From Gordionus sp. m RMFG-2023 (lineage: Eukaryota; Nematomorpha; Gordioida; Chordodea; Parachordodidae), in the NCBI RefSeq assembly GCF_954871325.1, contig NC_088775.1:58443561-58507560 (forward strand): a stretch of DNA of 64,000 nucleotides, read 5' to 3'. The translations under genes and the position numbers were made by a program. The notes under the pieces were generated by a model. The model was not told the DNA's origin. It saw only the letters and a program-made list of their open reading frames with translations, and made no database searches. Position 1 is the first letter of the stretch; every line of letters starts with the position of its first letter. Below are positions 62,176 to 64,000 of this stretch, one piece after another.

Positions 62176-62599
62176 AAACCTATGTGCCATATATGGGAAA
62201 AATCTTCATGATTACGTATTTTTTATCTGGATAAAATATTGAGTAAGTTGAATTAGCCTCAAGATTTCGCTAATAGATGTCCAAACCTTTGTGCCCATAA
62301 TTGTGCAATATATTTCTGGATAAATAATTGAGTTAGCCGTTTTTAAAAACCCGCTCAAAACGAGCCGTTCAATAGCAATACCCGCAACTATAAAATGTAA
62401 AGTTTAATAATAGTGGAATTTTTTTTATTTTAGGTCATTAATGTAATAATAATAAATTTCTCCTAAATTTTTATATCTCGAGTTTTTATCAAATTAAGGC
62501 ATTGATGATTAGCAAGAAGATAACTCATCATTAATTTTGAATAGATAATTAAAGGCGAATTTGGAAATTTTGTTGTTAATAATACTTATTATGAGAAGA
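62176..62599. other. Unassigned; weak two-copy repeat
   Basis: Two related stretches of about 100 bp (62180-62270 and 62280-62340) share CCAAACCTTTGTGCC-like starts and TCTGGATAAATAATTGAGTTAGCC-like ends. Otherwise nothing recognised. Confidence 0.4.
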
Positions 62600-63123
62600 T
62601 CAAATAGAAAAGTACGTAAAAAGTAAATGTATAAAACCATATTAAAAAAATATATTGAAAATCAAATTTTATTTTCGAAAAGTATGCAAAAAAATACATT
62701 AAATCATCTTAAAATAATATATTTAAAAATAATAAGATTAAAAGATATATCAGAGAAGTACATAAAAAATAAATATATAAAAATAATATTATTACTAATA
62801 CTATATTCCTTCATGATACAAATATATTTTTGTATAATAAATTTAATACCAACAATATCAAAAATAAAATCATAAAAAATATATTTAAAAAATATATTTA
62901 AAAATTAGCAATCAAAAGATATATCACAAAAAAGTACATAAAAATAAATATATAAATCTTAAAAAAATATTATACTTAATATTATATATTATATCAAAAA
63001 TATGTTATAAATTTTAAAAAATTATTAATATTATAATATTACAAAATAACACATATTGCCTGATTTAACCGGTACATGGTCAAAATAACCAATTCACCCT
63101 GCCTACCGCTATAACACATTGCC
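62600..63123 (+). mobile_element. End fragment related to the first foldback element
   Basis: 63055-63123 (ATTGCCTGATTTAACCGG through CCTACCGCT to CACATTGCC) matches 31131-31197, the right end of the 26627-31208 foldback, over nearly 70 bp. The AT-rich part before it (ATCAAAAGATATATC, AAAAATAAATATATAA words) resembles that element's arm. No opposed arm or minisatellite is present, so this is one end or a shorter relative. Confidence 0.65.
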
Positions 63124-64000
63124 AAAAAAAAATATCTAAATTAAATCTATATATATTTATTATTTTACGATTAAGAATAAGATATCATCTTCCAAAAATT
63201 AATTAGATACTTTAGCTAATTTAATAGCAAAACTAAATAGATATGTTGCAATTAAATTTTGCTTTCCAAACTTTTCCTCTACTCATGAATCATGATTAAT
63301 GAAAGAAATTTAATTGAAAATAAAAACTAGAAGTTAAATTTTATATTTGAAAAAATTTAGGAGACCCTGCCATGACCTCATTGTTATAATCACATAAATT
63401 TAAATTCTAACATAATTATATGGTAAAAGATAATCAAATAACTAATATTTATTATGTATTTTTAACTTTTACTATTTTGATTATGTTAAATACTTATCTA
63501 TATGTAATCAATAATTAAAACATTGAATTGCATATTGTATATTTTAATTCAATAATTATAATTTTCAAACAATTTCGATATGGTACATTAAAATTACTAT
63601 ATACCCGATGTGAATTAAGTTCACTCTAACTATATTATGAATATTCTTTCTATGAATAATAAAAGCAGTTCTAGGTTAGATCACTATTGTTTTATTGTAT
63701 ATTAAAATATTCTTATAGAATTTTTAAAAATGGATTACTATCCTTTCATTATTTACTCTGAATATAGTTTATATATGAGAAGCACTGTATAAAATTCTTT
63801 TCATCATTTAATTTTGCTAAGTTTAAGCAAATTTTATACTTATATAAAAGGAATCATTGGCAATACCCATGATAAACTATTAGTGAAACTCTATTCTATA
63901 CAGGATTAAGATTAAAATTAAATGATATTGGTGGATTAAATAGCATCAAAGCAACCCCTTCATTTATTAATCAACATTGTTTGAAATATAAAAAATTACA
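63124..64000. other. Unassigned AT-rich stretch
   Basis: No coding frame of note, repeat or RNA gene recognised. Confidence 0.5.

Noticed and set aside
62627-62875. An 82-codon Ile/Lys-rich frame
   Set aside because: Composition follows the AT-rich DNA of the foldback relative; no recognisable motif.

Overview
The window looks like heterochromatic, repeat-dominated DNA from an AT-rich eukaryotic genome. The transposase styles (a BED-finger hAT, and a Mutator-like transposase ending in an EGWHxG block) and the Ty3/Gypsy elements fit an arthropod best, but the species cannot be read from the sequence. I find no intact host gene, no tRNA or rRNA gene and no CRISPR array. Everything I can assign is satellite DNA or transposable-element remains.

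Layout. (1) 1-16889: one head-to-tail satellite array with 140-145 bp monomers, higher-order repeats of 1133 bp, a duplicated block at 2779 bp spacing, and a 200-N assembly gap at 14297-14496. (2) 16890-17170: a short CG-rich minisatellite forming the array edge. (3) 17171-18008: unassigned. (4) 18009-44505: a nested complex. The outermost layer is an old hAT DNA transposon on the minus strand, 18017-44497, bounded by matching terminal inverted repeats and identical 8-bp flanks (AATTATAA). About 2.4 kb of hAT has been spread over 26.5 kb by later insertions. These are Gypsy-1 (18887-31842), which itself holds Gypsy-2 (23405-26590) and a foldback DNA element (26627-31208) that in turn holds a LINE fragment (27005-27740); an APE-type LINE (about 32230-34670); and Gypsy-3 (35531-44317), which itself holds a hAT-like MITE (36839-37932) and a MULE with minisatellite inverted repeats (40884-43201). 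(5) 44989-47094: a second large palindromic foldback element. (6) 47689-62175: three further fossils of the Gypsy-1 family, one bounded by two LTRs with a perfect 5-bp flank, and one older retroelement gag remnant. (7) 62600-63123: a relative of the first foldback element. (8) 63124-64000: unassigned AT-rich DNA.

How the parts relate. Target-site duplications give a relative clock. The hAT was hit by Gypsy-1, Gypsy-3 and the APE LINE. Gypsy-1 was then hit by the foldback element and by Gypsy-2, whose two LTRs are nearly identical and therefore young. Gypsy-3 was hit by the MITE and the MULE. The most distinctive objects are the two transposons whose inverted repeats are themselves tandem arrays: the MULE, with 16-bp units on both arms and a transposase half split by two very short predicted introns, and the foldback element, with 119-bp units in two opposed arrays, each unit carrying the palindrome TGACAATTGTCA.
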